Source: JBJMHZ01 sp045807125
Lineage (GTDB): Bacteria; Actinomycetota; Actinomycetes; JAWWOL01
Length of the DNA: 64,000 nt
Assembly: GCA_045807125.1 (NCBI GenBank)
Contig: JBJMHZ010000045.1
Span: 72,681-136,680, forward strand
Reading direction: 5' to 3'
Part shown: in pieces, positions 23,420 through 31,893 of the stretch
Position numbering within the stretch: the stretch's first letter is position 1
How the letters are laid out: each line of letters begins with the position of its first letter
Notes under the pieces: generated by a model
The model's database searches: none
Told to the model about the DNA's origin: nothing
The model's input: only the letters and a program-made list of their open reading frames with translations
Position numbers and translations under genes: made by a program

Positions 23420-24946
23420 TCATCGCAGGTGCACCGCGCGGACGGCGTCGACCGTGTCGGCGTCGGCCGCCCGCTTGTCGGGCCGGTAGCGCAGCACCCG
23501 CGCGAAGCGCAGCGCCATGCCGGCGGGGTAGCGGGGCGAGGTCTGCACGCCGTCGAAGGCGACCTCGACGACCAGCTCCGGCCGCACGTGGACCACCCAG
23601 TGATCGGTGGGGGACGTCGCCAGCCCGAGCAGCTGCTCGGTCTGCCAGCGCAGCAGCTCGTCGGTCATGCCCTTGAACGTCTTGCCGAGCATCACGAACG
23701 ACCCGTCGGACGGGTCGCGCGCCCCGAGGTGCAGGTTGGACAGCCAGCCCTTGCGCCGGCCGTGCCCCCACTCCGCGGCGAGGACGACGAGGTCGAGCGC
23801 GTGCACCGGCTTGACCTTGAGCCAGCCCGCGCCCCGCCGCCCAGCCTCGTACGGGGCGTCGAGCGACTTGACCACCACGCCCTCGTGGCCGTGGGCGAGG
23901 GCGTCGGCGAGGGCCGCCCCGGCCGCGGCCGGGTCGCCGGTGATCACCCTCGGCACCCGCAGCGGCGGGGGGAGCGCGGCCTCGGCGGCGGCGAAGCGCT
24001 CCCGCGCGGGCCGGTCGAGCAGATCGGCGCCGTCGAGGTGCAGGACGTCGAAGACGTAGGCCGTCAGCGGCAGCTCGGCCCGCAGCCGCTCCACCGACGT
24101 GCGGCTCGCGACCCGCGAGGCGGTCTCCTGGAACGGCCGCGGCCGCCCGTCGGCGCGCAGCGCGATCACCTCGCCGTCCAGCACGACCGACCGGGCCGGC
24201 AGCGCGAGCGTGGCCGCCGCCACCTCCGGGACCCTCGCGGTGATGTCGTCGAGGGTGCGGGTGAAGACCGCGACGTCGTCGCCGTCGCGGTGGACCTGCA
24301 CCCGCACGCCGTCGAGCTTCCAGTCGACGGCGGCCTCGCCCAGCCGCTCGACCGCGCCCTCGACCGACGTGGCGGTCTGGGCCAGCATCGGCTGGAGCGG
24401 CTGCCCGACCCGCAGGCGGAACCGGGCGAGCCCGGCCGCACCCTCCGCCATCGCGGCGGCCGCGACCGGCGGCAGCGCCCCGGCGAGCATCACCGCCCGC
24501 CGCACGTCGGCCACCGGGACGCCGCTCGCCCGTGCGACGGCGTCGACCATCACGCCCTCCTGGGCGCCCTGGCGCAGCTCGCCAGAGACCAGCCCGACGA
24601 CGAAGCGCTGCTCGTCGCCGGTGGCGCGCGCCATCAGGCCGCCCACCAGCCGCCGGCGCTGCGCTGCCGACCCGGCGCCCGCCAGCGCCGCGAGGGCCTC
24701 GAACGTAGCGTCGACCTCGCCGACCGTGAGGCTCGGCAGCTCGGCCGGCGGGGCGCCGTCGCGCAGGGTCGCCCAGCCGACTCCGGTGCGCCGCTGGCGC
24801 AGCTCGCCGGACAGGTAGGTGACGACGACCGGCCGCTCCTCGGGCGCGGCCCGGCGGAGCGCCTCGGCGATCAGCGCGACCTTGCGGCTGCGGGCGGGGT
24901 CGGCGGCGACGGCGGCGGAGACGTCGGCGAGGTCGGCGAGCAGCAT
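23420..24946 (-). CDS. ATP-dependent DNA ligase (LigB type)
   Basis: The 508-residue ligase has an N-terminal helical DNA-binding domain (1-175). The adenylation domain has nucleotidyl lysine K210 in WKLDGVRVQVHR, DGEVIALR, and GHEGVVVKSLDAPYEAG. The OB domain contains WLKVKP and VEVAFDGVQTSPRYPAGMALRFARVLR. Actinobacteria use NAD-dependent LigA for replication; LigB-like enzymes are accessory and act in repair. No Ku or polymerase gene is adjacent. GACAAT lies 6 nt before the start on the minus strand, so it may be leaderless. Confidence 0.93.
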   Translation of the reverse strand: MLLADLADVSAAVAADPARSRKVALIAEALRRAAPEERPVVVTYLSGELRQRRTGVGWATLRDGAPPAELPSLTVGEVDATFEALAALAGAGSAAQRRRLVGGLMARATGDEQRFVVGLVSGELRQGAQEGVMVDAVARASGVPVADVRRAVMLAGALPPVAAAAMAEGAAGLARFRLRVGQPLQPMLAQTATSVEGAVERLGEAAVDWKLDGVRVQVHRDGDDVAVFTRTLDDITARVPEVAAATLALPARSVVLDGEVIALRADGRPRPFQETASRVASRTSVERLRAELPLTAYVFDVLHLDGADLLDRPARERFAAAEAALPPPLRVPRVITGDPAAAGAALADALAHGHEGVVVKSLDAPYEAGRRGAGWLKVKPVHALDLVVLAAEWGHGRRKGWLSNLHLGARDPSDGSFVMLGKTFKGMTDELLRWQTEQLLGLATSPTDHWVVHVRPELVVEVAFDGVQTSPRYPAGMALRFARVLRYRPDKRAADADTVDAVRAVHLR

Positions 24947-25100
24947 GAGGTCATTGTCGGGGACACGGGTACGACAAGTCCTGGTCGGCCGCCGTCGATC
25001 GAGCGCGACGGCGTCACGAGGGCACTATCCCGATGCGTGGCGGTACGTCCAGGCGGTGCCGCGGACGGCACCCATGTCGGCCTCGCTGTGACGAGCGCCA

Positions 25101-25134
25101 CGGAACGCGCTAGTTCCGAAACGGTTGCGTTCCG
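25101..25134 (+). promoter_or_regulatory. Two abutting TetR operators (copies a and b)
   Basis: Copy a, CGGAAC-N6-GTTCCG, spans 25101-25118. Copy b, CGAAAC-N6-GTTCCG, spans 25117-25134; they share two bases, with centres 16 bp apart. Copy b covers the -35 hexamer TTGCGT (25125-25130). Repressors at adjacent sites would sit on different faces of the helix. Confidence 0.65.
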
Positions 25135-25154
25135 CAAGACGGCCGAGGTAGCGT
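25125..25154 (+). promoter_or_regulatory. Promoter of the TetR/MFS operon
   Basis: TTGCGT (25125-25130) and TAGCGT (25149-25154) are 18 bp apart, flanked by operators on both sides. The transcript should begin near 25161. Confidence 0.45.
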
Positions 25155-25165
25155 CGGCAACGGCG

Positions 25166-25189
25166 ATACGGAACGGCTGCGTTCCGTAT
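25166..25189 (+). promoter_or_regulatory. TetR operator copy c, 10-bp perfect arms
   Basis: ATACGGAACG-GCTG-CGTTCCGTAT is a perfect 24-bp inverted repeat just downstream of the predicted transcription start. Its core, CGGAAC-N6-GTTCCG, is the same as copy a. The third copy makes autorepression by the following TetR gene very likely. Confidence 0.75.
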
Positions 25190-25217
25190 ATCGGTAGAGC
25201 ACTCAGAGGAGCGTGGC

Positions 25218-25886
25218 GTGGCCAGGGCGAGCAGCACCGGCGAGGAGACTCGCTCGTCGGAGGTGAAGCGGGCACTGACCGGCTATGCCGCACGGGGACG
25301 GCACAGGGACGAGTCGCGCGATCCGGAGATCCTGCGCGCGGCGCTCGAGGTGCTCGCCGAGATCGGCTACGACAAGCTCTCGATGGAGGCGGTGGCGGCC
25401 AGGGCCCGTGCGGGCAAGGCGACGCTGTACCGCCGCTGGCCCGGCAAGGCGGAGCTGGTCGTCGACGCCATCACCTGCCTGCACGACACGGGCGAGCAGG
25501 CGCCGATCGACACCGGATCGTTGCGCGGCGACCTGCGCGTCCTGCTGCTGGGTGGCCTCTCGGAGGTCGGCGAGTTCGAGATCGGTTGCGTCACGGGCCT
25601 CATGACCGCCCTGCGCCGCAATCCCGACCTCGCCAAGGTCTTCGAGGAGCGCTTCCTCTCGCGCAAGCTGCAGACCGCCAGGGAGGTCTTCGAGCGCGCC
25701 AGCGAGCGCGGCGAGGTCGCCCCCGGCCACGACATCGAGCTGCTGGCCAGCGTCGGGCCCGCGCTCCTCTTCCACCGGCTGCTGCTCAGCAGCAAGCCAC
25801 TGACGCGCCACTACATCTCGCGAGTGATCGACGAGGTCGTGATCCCGCTGGCCGGCGCGCCGTCACCACGAAAGGCGAAGGCATGA
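25218..25886 (+). CDS. TetR-family repressor of the adjacent efflux gene
   Basis: The 222-residue protein has a TetR DNA-binding domain (about 38-85: ILRAALEVLAEIGYDKLSMEAVAARARAGKATLYRRW in family terms, helix-turn-helix around AARARAGKATLY). A TetR_C-type ligand domain follows (LLLGGLSEVGEFEIGCVTGLM). GTG 25218 has GAGGAG 6 nt upstream. Three matching operators precede it, and its stop overlaps the ATG of the MFS gene. The expected mode is self and efflux repression, lifted by a hydrophobic ligand that the transporter exports. Confidence 0.92.
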   Translation: MARASSTGEETRSSEVKRALTGYAARGRHRDESRDPEILRAALEVLAEIGYDKLSMEAVAARARAGKATLYRRWPGKAELVVDAITCLHDTGEQAPIDTGSLRGDLRVLLLGGLSEVGEFEIGCVTGLMTALRRNPDLAKVFEERFLSRKLQTAREVFERASERGEVAPGHDIELLASVGPALLFHRLLLSSKPLTRHYISRVIDEVVIPLAGAPSPRKAKA

Positions 25887-27454
25887 CCTCGACATCCGCG
25901 GTCGACACCACCTCCACCACTGCCCCTGCCGGTGAGCAGGGCAGCCGCCATCTCGGTCTCGCGCTGTTCGTCATCTCGATCGCGCAGCTGATGGTCGTGC
26001 TCGACGCGACGATCGTGAACGTCGCGCTCCCGAGCATCCAGAACGACCTCGGCTTCTCCGGGGCGAGCCTGGAGTGGGTCGTCACCGCCTACACGCTCAC
26101 CTTCGGCGGCCTGCTGCTCCTCGGCGGCCGCATGGGCGACATCCTCGGCCGGCGGCGCATGTTCATCACCGGCATCCTGCTGTTCACCGTTGCATCGCTG
26201 CTCGGCGGCTTCGCCAATTCGCAATGGTGGTTGCTGAGCGCACGTGGGTTGCAGGGCGTCGGCGCGGCCATCATGGCGCCCACTGCGCTGTCGCTCGTCA
26301 CGACGAACTTCCCGGAGGGCAAGGCCCGCAACCGGGCCATGGGCGTCTACGCGGCCATGAGCGGCGCCGGCGCGGCCATCGGCCTCATCATGGGTGGCCT
26401 GCTGACCGACTACGCCAGCTGGCGCTGGGTGCTGTTCGTCAACGTACCGATCGGCATCATCTGCGCCCTTGCCGCGCCGTACGCGCTCGTGGAGTCCGAG
26501 CGCAGGCACGGTCGCTTCGACCTGCCGGGCGCGCTCACCGCCACGGCCGGCGTGATGCTGCTCGTCTTCGGCCTCACCCACGCGGCGCCGACGCAGCCCA
26601 AGGGCGGCGGACCGGCCGTGGCGCATTGGACCGACCCCCTCACCATCGGCACGCTGGCGCTCTCGGTCGTGCTGCTGGTCACCTTCGTGGTCATCGAGAT
26701 GCGCAGCCGGTACGCCCTCATGCCGCTGCACATCTTCGCGAACCTGAGCCGGTCGGGCGCCTACCTGGTGTCGCTCTGCATCGGCACGGCGATGTTCGGC
26801 ATCTTCTTCTTCCTCACCATCTTCGTGCAGCGGGTCTGGGGCTACAGCCCGCTCCGCACCGGCATCGCCTTCCTGCCCATCACCGCCGGCATCGTCTTCT
26901 TCGCCGGGCTGAGCTCGCAGCTGGTCGCGCGGCTCGGTGCCCGGGCGCTCATGGTGCCCGGTGCCGCGCTGACGGCGCTCGGCATGCTCTGGCTCTCGCG
27001 CATCGATGCGAGCAGCCACTACGTGGGCGGGCTGCTCGGCCCCATGCTGGTGACGGCGGCCGGGCTCGGGCTCGTGTTCGTGCCGCTGACGCTGGTGGCC
27101 GTCGCCGGCGTCGAGAACGAGGAGGCCGGCCTCGCCTCCGGCCTGCTCAACACCGGCCAGCAGATCGGTGGCTCCATCGGCCTCGCCGTGCTCGGGACCG
27201 TCGTGTTCACCGCCATCGCCAACGACACGAGCGCGTTCGACAAGGCGTCGGCGGCGTACGGGCAGTCGTTCGACCCCAACCACCCGCCGGCGGCGGTGGT
27301 CAAGGCGGCCTCGGCCATCTCGCTGAGCCACGGCATCCAGCTCGGGTTCATGGTTGCGGCCGGCGTCGCCGCGCTCGCGCTCGTCGTCACGCTGCTCACC
27401 ATCCGGGTGCGCAAGCAGGACCTCGAGACGGCGAGCGTCGTCCCCGCGGCCTGA
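25883..27454 (+). CDS. MFS drug efflux transporter, DHA2 (14-helix) family
   Basis: The 523-residue protein has 14 predicted membrane helices. DHA2 landmarks are QLMVVLDATIVNVALPSIQ in helix 1, GGRMGDILGRRRMF (loop 2-3 motif A), ARGLQGVGAAIMAPTALSLV in helix 4, and GVYAAMSGAGAAIGLIMGG (motif C of drug/proton antiporters). EmrB/QacA-type relatives pump lipophilic drugs out using the proton gradient. It is expressed with the TetR gene (ATGA overlap) from the operator-controlled promoter. The substrate is unknown; the halopyrrole operon lies 18 kb away and no link can be claimed. Confidence 0.92.
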   Translation: MTSTSAVDTTSTTAPAGEQGSRHLGLALFVISIAQLMVVLDATIVNVALPSIQNDLGFSGASLEWVVTAYTLTFGGLLLLGGRMGDILGRRRMFITGILLFTVASLLGGFANSQWWLLSARGLQGVGAAIMAPTALSLVTTNFPEGKARNRAMGVYAAMSGAGAAIGLIMGGLLTDYASWRWVLFVNVPIGIICALAAPYALVESERRHGRFDLPGALTATAGVMLLVFGLTHAAPTQPKGGGPAVAHWTDPLTIGTLALSVVLLVTFVVIEMRSRYALMPLHIFANLSRSGAYLVSLCIGTAMFGIFFFLTIFVQRVWGYSPLRTGIAFLPITAGIVFFAGLSSQLVARLGARALMVPGAALTALGMLWLSRIDASSHYVGGLLGPMLVTAAGLGLVFVPLTLVAVAGVENEEAGLASGLLNTGQQIGGSIGLAVLGTVVFTAIANDTSAFDKASAAYGQSFDPNHPPAAVVKAASAISLSHGIQLGFMVAAGVAALALVVTLLTIRVRKQDLETASVVPAA

Positions 27455-27472
27455 GCCGCCGTACGACCGCAC

Positions 27473-27521
27473 GCACCGGATCGCCCCGGCGGCCTCAGCC
27501 CGTGCCGGGGCGATCCGGTGC
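27473..27521. terminator. Long bidirectional hairpin between convergent genes
   Basis: Seventeen-base perfect arms (27473-27489 and 27505-27521; right arm CCGGGGCGATCCGGTGC) enclose a 15-nt loop. It starts 19 bp after the MFS stop and overlaps the last codons of the convergent luciferase-like gene, so it can terminate MFS transcripts and bracket the other gene's end. There is no T-tract. Confidence 0.65.
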
Positions 27522-28415
27522 GAGGTCGGCGAGCAGCTCGCGCACCCGGTCCATCGTCGCGGCCGGGTCGGCGTCGGGCGAGCCGACCGCGGGGTCGAAG
27601 TTCGGGTCCACGAAGAACTCGGTGATCCCCGCCTCGGCCACCTCGGCGATGCGCTGGCGCACCAGGTCGATCGGGCCGGAGTACGGCATGCCCTCCAGCG
27701 GCTCCGGGCGGACCGCGACCGAGCCGCGGCAGACGAACGACAGCGCGCCTGGGTCGCGCCCCGCCTGCTCAGCCGCCTCGCGGATCGTCGCGATGGCGCT
27801 CGCGATCTGGTCGGGGCTGAACATGCTGGCCGAGATCCAGCCGTCGGCCAGCCGGCCGGCTCGGCGCAGGGCCGGCTCGGCGCTACCGCCCAGCAGGATC
27901 GGCGGGTGCGGCCGCTGCACCGGCTTCGGATCCTGGCGCGACGGGAGCAACCGGTAATGCTCGCCCTCGTGCGTCACGTCTCCCGTCCAGAGCTGCGTCA
28001 GCACCTCGATGTGCTCGGCCAGGCGCCGCCCGCGCCCCTCCTTCGGCACGCCGCTCGCCACGTACTCCTCGTCGGACCAGCCGAGGCCGAGCCCGGCGAC
28101 CAGCCGCCCGCCCGAGAGCACGTCGACGGTGGTCAGCTGCTTGGCGAGCAGCGCGGGCGAGTAGAAGGGCGCGTTGACGACCGCGACCCCGAGCCGGATG
28201 CGCGACGTCTGCGCGGCGAGGAAGCCGAGCGTGACGAGCGGATCGAGCACCGACCGGTAGACCGGCGCCCAGCCGCGGCCGCCGCTCGGGTAGAGCAGCC
28301 GCTGGAAGGTCCAGAGCGTCCGGTATCCCAGTTCCTCGGCGCGGTGCGCGACCTCGGCCAGGTTGTCCGGCGTGGCCCACGAGCCCGACACCGGCGCGGC
28401 GAATCCCATCTCCAT
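27495..28415 (-). CDS. LLM-class F420-dependent oxidoreductase
   Basis: The 306-residue luciferase-like TIM barrel shows the family strands TSRIRLGVAVVNAPFYSPALLAKQL, VDVLSGGRLVAGLGLGWSDEEY, PHPPILLGGSAEPALRRAGRLADGW and, near the end, GITEFFVDPNF. Members of this actinobacterial subgroup use coenzyme F420 to reduce or oxidise small molecules; the substrate cannot be read. ATG 28415 follows a perfect 9-bp hairpin. Its 3' end lies inside the long bidirectional terminator. A second family member lies at 29341-30276. Confidence 0.87.
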   Translation of the reverse strand: MEMGFAAPVSGSWATPDNLAEVAHRAEELGYRTLWTFQRLLYPSGGRGWAPVYRSVLDPLVTLGFLAAQTSRIRLGVAVVNAPFYSPALLAKQLTTVDVLSGGRLVAGLGLGWSDEEYVASGVPKEGRGRRLAEHIEVLTQLWTGDVTHEGEHYRLLPSRQDPKPVQRPHPPILLGGSAEPALRRAGRLADGWISASMFSPDQIASAIATIREAAEQAGRDPGALSFVCRGSVAVRPEPLEGMPYSGPIDLVRQRIAEVAEAGITEFFVDPNFDPAVGSPDADPAATMDRVRELLADLAPDRPGTG

Positions 28416-28437
28416 GCCCCCGTGCTATCACGGGGGC
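28416..28437 (-). terminator. Perfect hairpin between two minus-strand genes
   Basis: GCCCCCGTG-CTAT-CACGGGGGC has 9-bp arms and a 4-nt loop. It begins 13 bp past the stop of the membrane-protein gene and ends at the base before the ATG of the luciferase-like gene. It may end the first transcript, hide the start region of the second, or serve as an operator. Confidence 0.5.
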
Positions 28438-28449
28438 GCGCTGACCGCC

Positions 28450-29055
28450 TCAGCGGCGGCCCTTGCGGGCCGGCAGGACGTCGACCGCCGCGACGCCGAT
28501 CGGCGCGACGGCCGGGCGCGGTGGCGGCGGCACGGGTGCCGGCGCCGGGGGCCGGTCCGCGGCCGGCTCGGCCGCGGGGCACGGAGCCGGGGGAGCTGCC
28601 GCGGCGACGGCCGGGGCTGGCGCGGGCACGGCCGCGACGGCGGCGAGCGCGGGGGCCTCCTGCGGTGCGGCGACCTGGGTCACGAGGGTCGGCTCGGCGA
28701 CCGGCTCGACGACCGGCTCAGTGGCGGGCTCAGTGGCGGGCGCGGGCTCGCGGTGGCTGAGCGCCCCGACGAGGACCCGCACGCCGATGATCGTCCCGGG
28801 GATGTAGTGGTGCCCGAGGAGCCCGACGACGCCGGCGGCCAGGGCCACCCCCTCGTACCCGAGCGTGACCGTGCGCGCGCTCGATCCCGGCTGCCCGACG
28901 AGCCATGCGGCACCGCCCGCGCCGGCGGCCAACGCCAGCTGGACGACGAGCCAGGTGCTGTCGGTGCCGAGCCCCGGCACCAGGGAGAACAGCGCGGTGA
29001 CCACCGCCTGCGTGATGAGCGAGCCGCGCAGCGCGCTCCCCGACCGTCCGCTCAT
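28450..29055 (-). CDS. Membrane protein with Pro/Ala/Glu-rich tail
   Basis: The 201-residue protein has three to four hydrophobic segments in the first 105 residues (GSLITQAVVTALFSLVPG, WLVVQLALAAGAGGAAWLV, GYEGVALAAGVVGLLGHHY). A long low-complexity tail of Ala, Pro, Val and Glu follows, with EPATEPVVEPVAEPT-type repeats, ending in basic PARKGRR. ATG 29055 has GAGGAGGG upstream. No domain recognised; the tail could be cytoplasmic and disordered. Confidence 0.7.
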   Translation of the reverse strand: MSGRSGSALRGSLITQAVVTALFSLVPGLGTDSTWLVVQLALAAGAGGAAWLVGQPGSSARTVTLGYEGVALAAGVVGLLGHHYIPGTIIGVRVLVGALSHREPAPATEPATEPVVEPVAEPTLVTQVAAPQEAPALAAVAAVPAPAPAVAAAAPPAPCPAAEPAADRPPAPAPVPPPPRPAVAPIGVAAVDVLPARKGRR

Positions 29056-29145
29056 GAGCCCTCCTCGAGCCTCGCGACCGTTGAGGGATCGGCACGGCGG
29101 GCCAGGGCCTTGACCAGCACGGTCGCGCCCGAGGACGGTCCCGGC

Positions 29146-29174
29146 TTGGGGAAGCTGCCATGTGCGGCTAACGT
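29146..29174 (+). promoter_or_regulatory. Candidate promoter of a small RNA
   Basis: TTGGGG (29146-29151) and TAACGT (29169-29174) are 17 bp apart on the plus strand, in a gap where both flanking genes are on the minus strand. Confidence 0.35.
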
Positions 29175-29180
29175 TGTGGC

Positions 29181-29330
29181 TCGTGGTGCCGACAAGCACT
29201 GCGACACCGGCCCGATTCATGGCCCCCGGTCCCAACCTTTGTCGCTACGAGCGACCGTGCGCCGCGAGGCGACCTGACGGGTACGGTGCGCGACCGCCCC
29301 GGACGAGAGTCCGGGGCGCTCGTGTTTCTC
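29181..29330 (+). ncRNA. Candidate small RNA ending at an intrinsic terminator
   Basis: A promoter-like pair at 29146-29174 and a strong hairpin with T-rich tail at 29295-29330 bracket about 150 nt without a convincing reading frame. Both neighbours are on the other strand, so a separate plus-strand transcript is the simplest reason for a terminator in this direction. No known RNA family was recognised. Confidence 0.33.
29295..29330 (+). terminator. Intrinsic terminator with GNRA tetraloop
   Basis: CGCCCCGGAC-GAGA-GTCCGGGGCG (29295-29318) is a perfect 10-bp stem with a GAGA loop, followed by CTCGTGTTTCTC. It also lies 23 bp past the stop of the convergent luciferase-like gene and could stop that transcript. 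Confidence 0.65.
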
Positions 29331-29340
29331 AGGCCCGTTC

Positions 29341-30276
29341 TCAGCGCACGTGCGGCAGCACCCGCTCGGCGAGCAGGGCGACGTGGTCGAGGTCGTGCAG
29401 GTCGAGCACCTGCAGGTAGAGCCGCGCCGCTCCGGCGTCGGCGAGCGCACCGATCTGCTCGAGGACGGCCTCCGGCGTCCCGGCCACGCCGCGGCCCGAC
29501 ACCAGTGCCTCGACGGAGTGCCCGATCGCCTCGGCCCGCCGCTCGGTCTCGGCCCGGTCGGCTCCGCAGCACACCGTCACCGCAGCCGAGAGGGCGAGGG
29601 TGCCCGGATCGCGTCCCGCCGCCTCGCAGGCCCGGCGCACGCGGGCGAACTGCGCGCGTACGGCGTCCAGCGGGGCGAACGCGATGTTGAACTCGTCCGC
29701 GTGCGCCGCGGCGAGCTGCGGCGTGCGTCGCTGGCCGTGACCGCCCACGATGATCGGCGGTCGCGGGCGCTGCACCGGGCGGGGCAGTGCAGGGCAGCCG
29801 CGCAGCTCGTAGTGCTCGCCCGCGAAGTCGAACGTCCCGCCCTCCGGCGTCGCCCACATGCCGGTGACGATCGCGAGCTGCTCGGCGAGCCGGTCGAACC
29901 GTTCGCGGGTCTCGGGGAAGGGCACGCCGTGCGCCCGGTGCTCGGCCTCGAACCAGCCGGCGCCCAGGCCCAGCTCGACGCGTCCGCCGCTCATCTCGTC
30001 CACCTGGGCCACCTGCACGGCGAGCAGACCGGGCAGCCGGAAGGTCGCGCTGGTCAGCAGCGTGCCGAGCCGGATGCGCGACGTCTCGCGGGCGAGCGCG
30101 GCGAGGGTGAGCCACGCGTCGCTAGGTCCGGGCCGGTGGTCGCCGCCGCCCATGCCGAGGAAGTGGTCGGAGCGGAAGAACGCGTCGAAGCCGCCGTCCT
30201 CGGCAGCCTTGGCCATGCGCAGGAGCGTCCCGTGCGTCGCACCCTGCTGGGGCTCGGTGAAGATCCGTAGCTGCAC
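29341..30276 (-). CDS. LLM-class F420-dependent oxidoreductase
   Basis: The 311-residue luciferase-like protein reads LRIFTEPQQGATHGTLLRMA, FDAFFRSDHFLGM, TSRIRLGTLLTSATFRLPGLLAVQVAQVDEMSGGRVELGLG, PRPPIIVGGHGQRRTPQLAAAHADEFN. That is the family's F420-type core. GTG 30276 is preceded by GGGGG and, further off, GGAGG. It diverges from the conserved hypothetical at 30361. Substrate unknown; it differs clearly from its paralogue at 27495, so a recent duplication is unlikely. Confidence 0.87.
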   Translation of the reverse strand: MQLRIFTEPQQGATHGTLLRMAKAAEDGGFDAFFRSDHFLGMGGGDHRPGPSDAWLTLAALARETSRIRLGTLLTSATFRLPGLLAVQVAQVDEMSGGRVELGLGAGWFEAEHRAHGVPFPETRERFDRLAEQLAIVTGMWATPEGGTFDFAGEHYELRGCPALPRPVQRPRPPIIVGGHGQRRTPQLAAAHADEFNIAFAPLDAVRAQFARVRRACEAAGRDPGTLALSAAVTVCCGADRAETERRAEAIGHSVEALVSGRGVAGTPEAVLEQIGALADAGAARLYLQVLDLHDLDHVALLAERVLPHVR

Positions 30277-30360
30277 GCCCCCATCGTCCTCCGCAGCGAT
30301 GACGGTCCCCTCGCGTACCCTCTGAGCCGGCGGGGGCCCCGCGGGGCGAGTGGAGGCCAG

Positions 30361-31869
30361 GTGGAGCAGGGCACCGGGCAGGGCGTGGCCTTCCCTGCGG
30401 TCGACGGCAGGCGGAGCTCGCAGGCGACGGCGCGGGCGGTGGTGGCCGCCGCGGCGGCGGCCGTCGACCCGGCCCTCGCCGCGGCGGTCGAGAGCGAGCC
30501 CGACTGGCGGCATGCCTACGTCGGGCACCTGCGCCGGCTGACCGTGGCCGCCGCGAGGAGCGAGGCCGCGGCGGCGTCGGTGGCGACCGCGGGGCTCGAT
30601 GCGGTGCACGGCCGGTTCACGTTCCGGCGGGGGGACGACGAGCTGCCGCTCGACGCGGCCCTCGGGCTCGACGCGGCGGCGCCGCGCCTGGTGCCGGTCG
30701 CCGGCACCGCGCCGCACCCGGCGTCGCTCGGCCTGCCGCACGGCGATGCCGTGCTGACCGGGGCCGCGCTGCGCCGCCGCCTCGACGCATGGACCGATGC
30801 GGGCGTGCTGGAGCCGTCCTGCGCGCAGGCGGTGCGCCTCGTCGCGGACAATCCCGACTGGCTGGACCTGTCCGACCTGACGTTCGTCCTGCTCGGGGCC
30901 GCGGCCGAGGTCGGCCCGCTCCTGCCGCTCTGCCGCTGGGGCGCCCGGGTGGTCGCGCTGGACGTGCGCGACGCGGCGGTGACGTCGCGGATCGTCTCGG
31001 CGGCGCGGCAGGGCAGCGGCCGGCTCCTGCTGCCGGCCAGGGAGCGGGTGGACGACGACGCCGATCTCGTCGGTGCGGCCGGCATCGACCTGCTGACCGA
31101 GCTGCCCGAGGCGCGGCGCCTGCTGGACCAGGTCGAGGGGCCGCTCGTGGTCGGCAACTATGCCTACGCCGACGGCGCGGCGTTCGCCCGGCTCGCGGCC
31201 GGGGTCGACGCGCTGGTGGCCGACCTCCAGCGCAGCCGCCCCGGCCTCGCGATCGCGCACCTCGCGACGCCCACCGACGCGTTCGCCGTGCCGGAGGAGT
31301 GCGTCGAGGCAGCGCGCCGGCGGCTCGCGGAGGCCGGCGCGCTGCGCCGCGGCACCGCCGCCGTGCTGCGCGGCGTCAGCGGCAGGCGGCTGCTCGTCCC
31401 GAACTACCGCGAGGCCGTGACGGCGGACGACGGACGGATCCTCGGCGTCGCCGACGCCCTCGTCGTGCAGCAGGGGCCCAACTACGCGCTCGCCAAGCGG
31501 CTCCAGCGCTGGCGCGCCGAGGTGGCGGTGCTGGCCGGGGTCACCACGTCGGCCAACGTCGCGCCCGCCGCCTATACCCGCTCGGTGCTGCGCAACCGGC
31601 TGCTCGCAGCGGCGTACGCAGGGGCCCGCCGCTTCGGCATCGAGGTCTTCCAGCCGGCGACCGCCGCCACGCTCATGGCCGCGCTGCTCGTCCACGACCT
31701 GCGCAACCCGGCGGGGAGCGCGCCGGGGAGCGCGGCGTCGGCGGCCCGCCCGGTGAGCGACCTCTTCGCGCGCTCGGCCGCCCACGGCGGGCTGTGGCGG
31801 GTCGCCTGGGAGCCCCGGTCGGCGCTCGGCCTGGCCGCGATCACCGGCATCGCCAGCCGGCGACGATAG
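30361..31869 (+). CDS. Conserved hypothetical protein with Rossmann-like segment
   Basis: The 502-residue protein is not recognised with confidence. It is Ala/Arg-rich and soluble with no signal peptide. A segment LSDLTFVLLGAAAEVGPLLPLCRWGARVVALDV (about 183-215) resembles a nucleotide-binding beta-alpha-beta unit with a glycine-alanine turn. VVQQGPNYALAKRLQRWRAEVAVLAGVTTSANVAP and VFQPATAATLMAALLVHDL further on look like conserved catalytic-domain stretches. GTG 30361 has GGAGG at 30352-30356, and TACCCT near 30316 may be the -10. It is complete and codon use is like its neighbours. Confidence 0.75.
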   Translation: MEQGTGQGVAFPAVDGRRSSQATARAVVAAAAAAVDPALAAAVESEPDWRHAYVGHLRRLTVAAARSEAAAASVATAGLDAVHGRFTFRRGDDELPLDAALGLDAAAPRLVPVAGTAPHPASLGLPHGDAVLTGAALRRRLDAWTDAGVLEPSCAQAVRLVADNPDWLDLSDLTFVLLGAAAEVGPLLPLCRWGARVVALDVRDAAVTSRIVSAARQGSGRLLLPARERVDDDADLVGAAGIDLLTELPEARRLLDQVEGPLVVGNYAYADGAAFARLAAGVDALVADLQRSRPGLAIAHLATPTDAFAVPEECVEAARRRLAEAGALRRGTAAVLRGVSGRRLLVPNYREAVTADDGRILGVADALVVQQGPNYALAKRLQRWRAEVAVLAGVTTSANVAPAAYTRSVLRNRLLAAAYAGARRFGIEVFQPATAATLMAALLVHDLRNPAGSAPGSAASAARPVSDLFARSAAHGGLWRVAWEPRSALGLAAITGIASRRR

Positions 31870-31893
31870 CCGGTTCGCCGCGGCAGCGTCCCT

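Noticed and set aside
29162..29419. Plus-strand frame through the small-RNA candidate
   Set aside because: Arg/Ser-rich shadow composition, runs into the convergent gene, no ribosome site.
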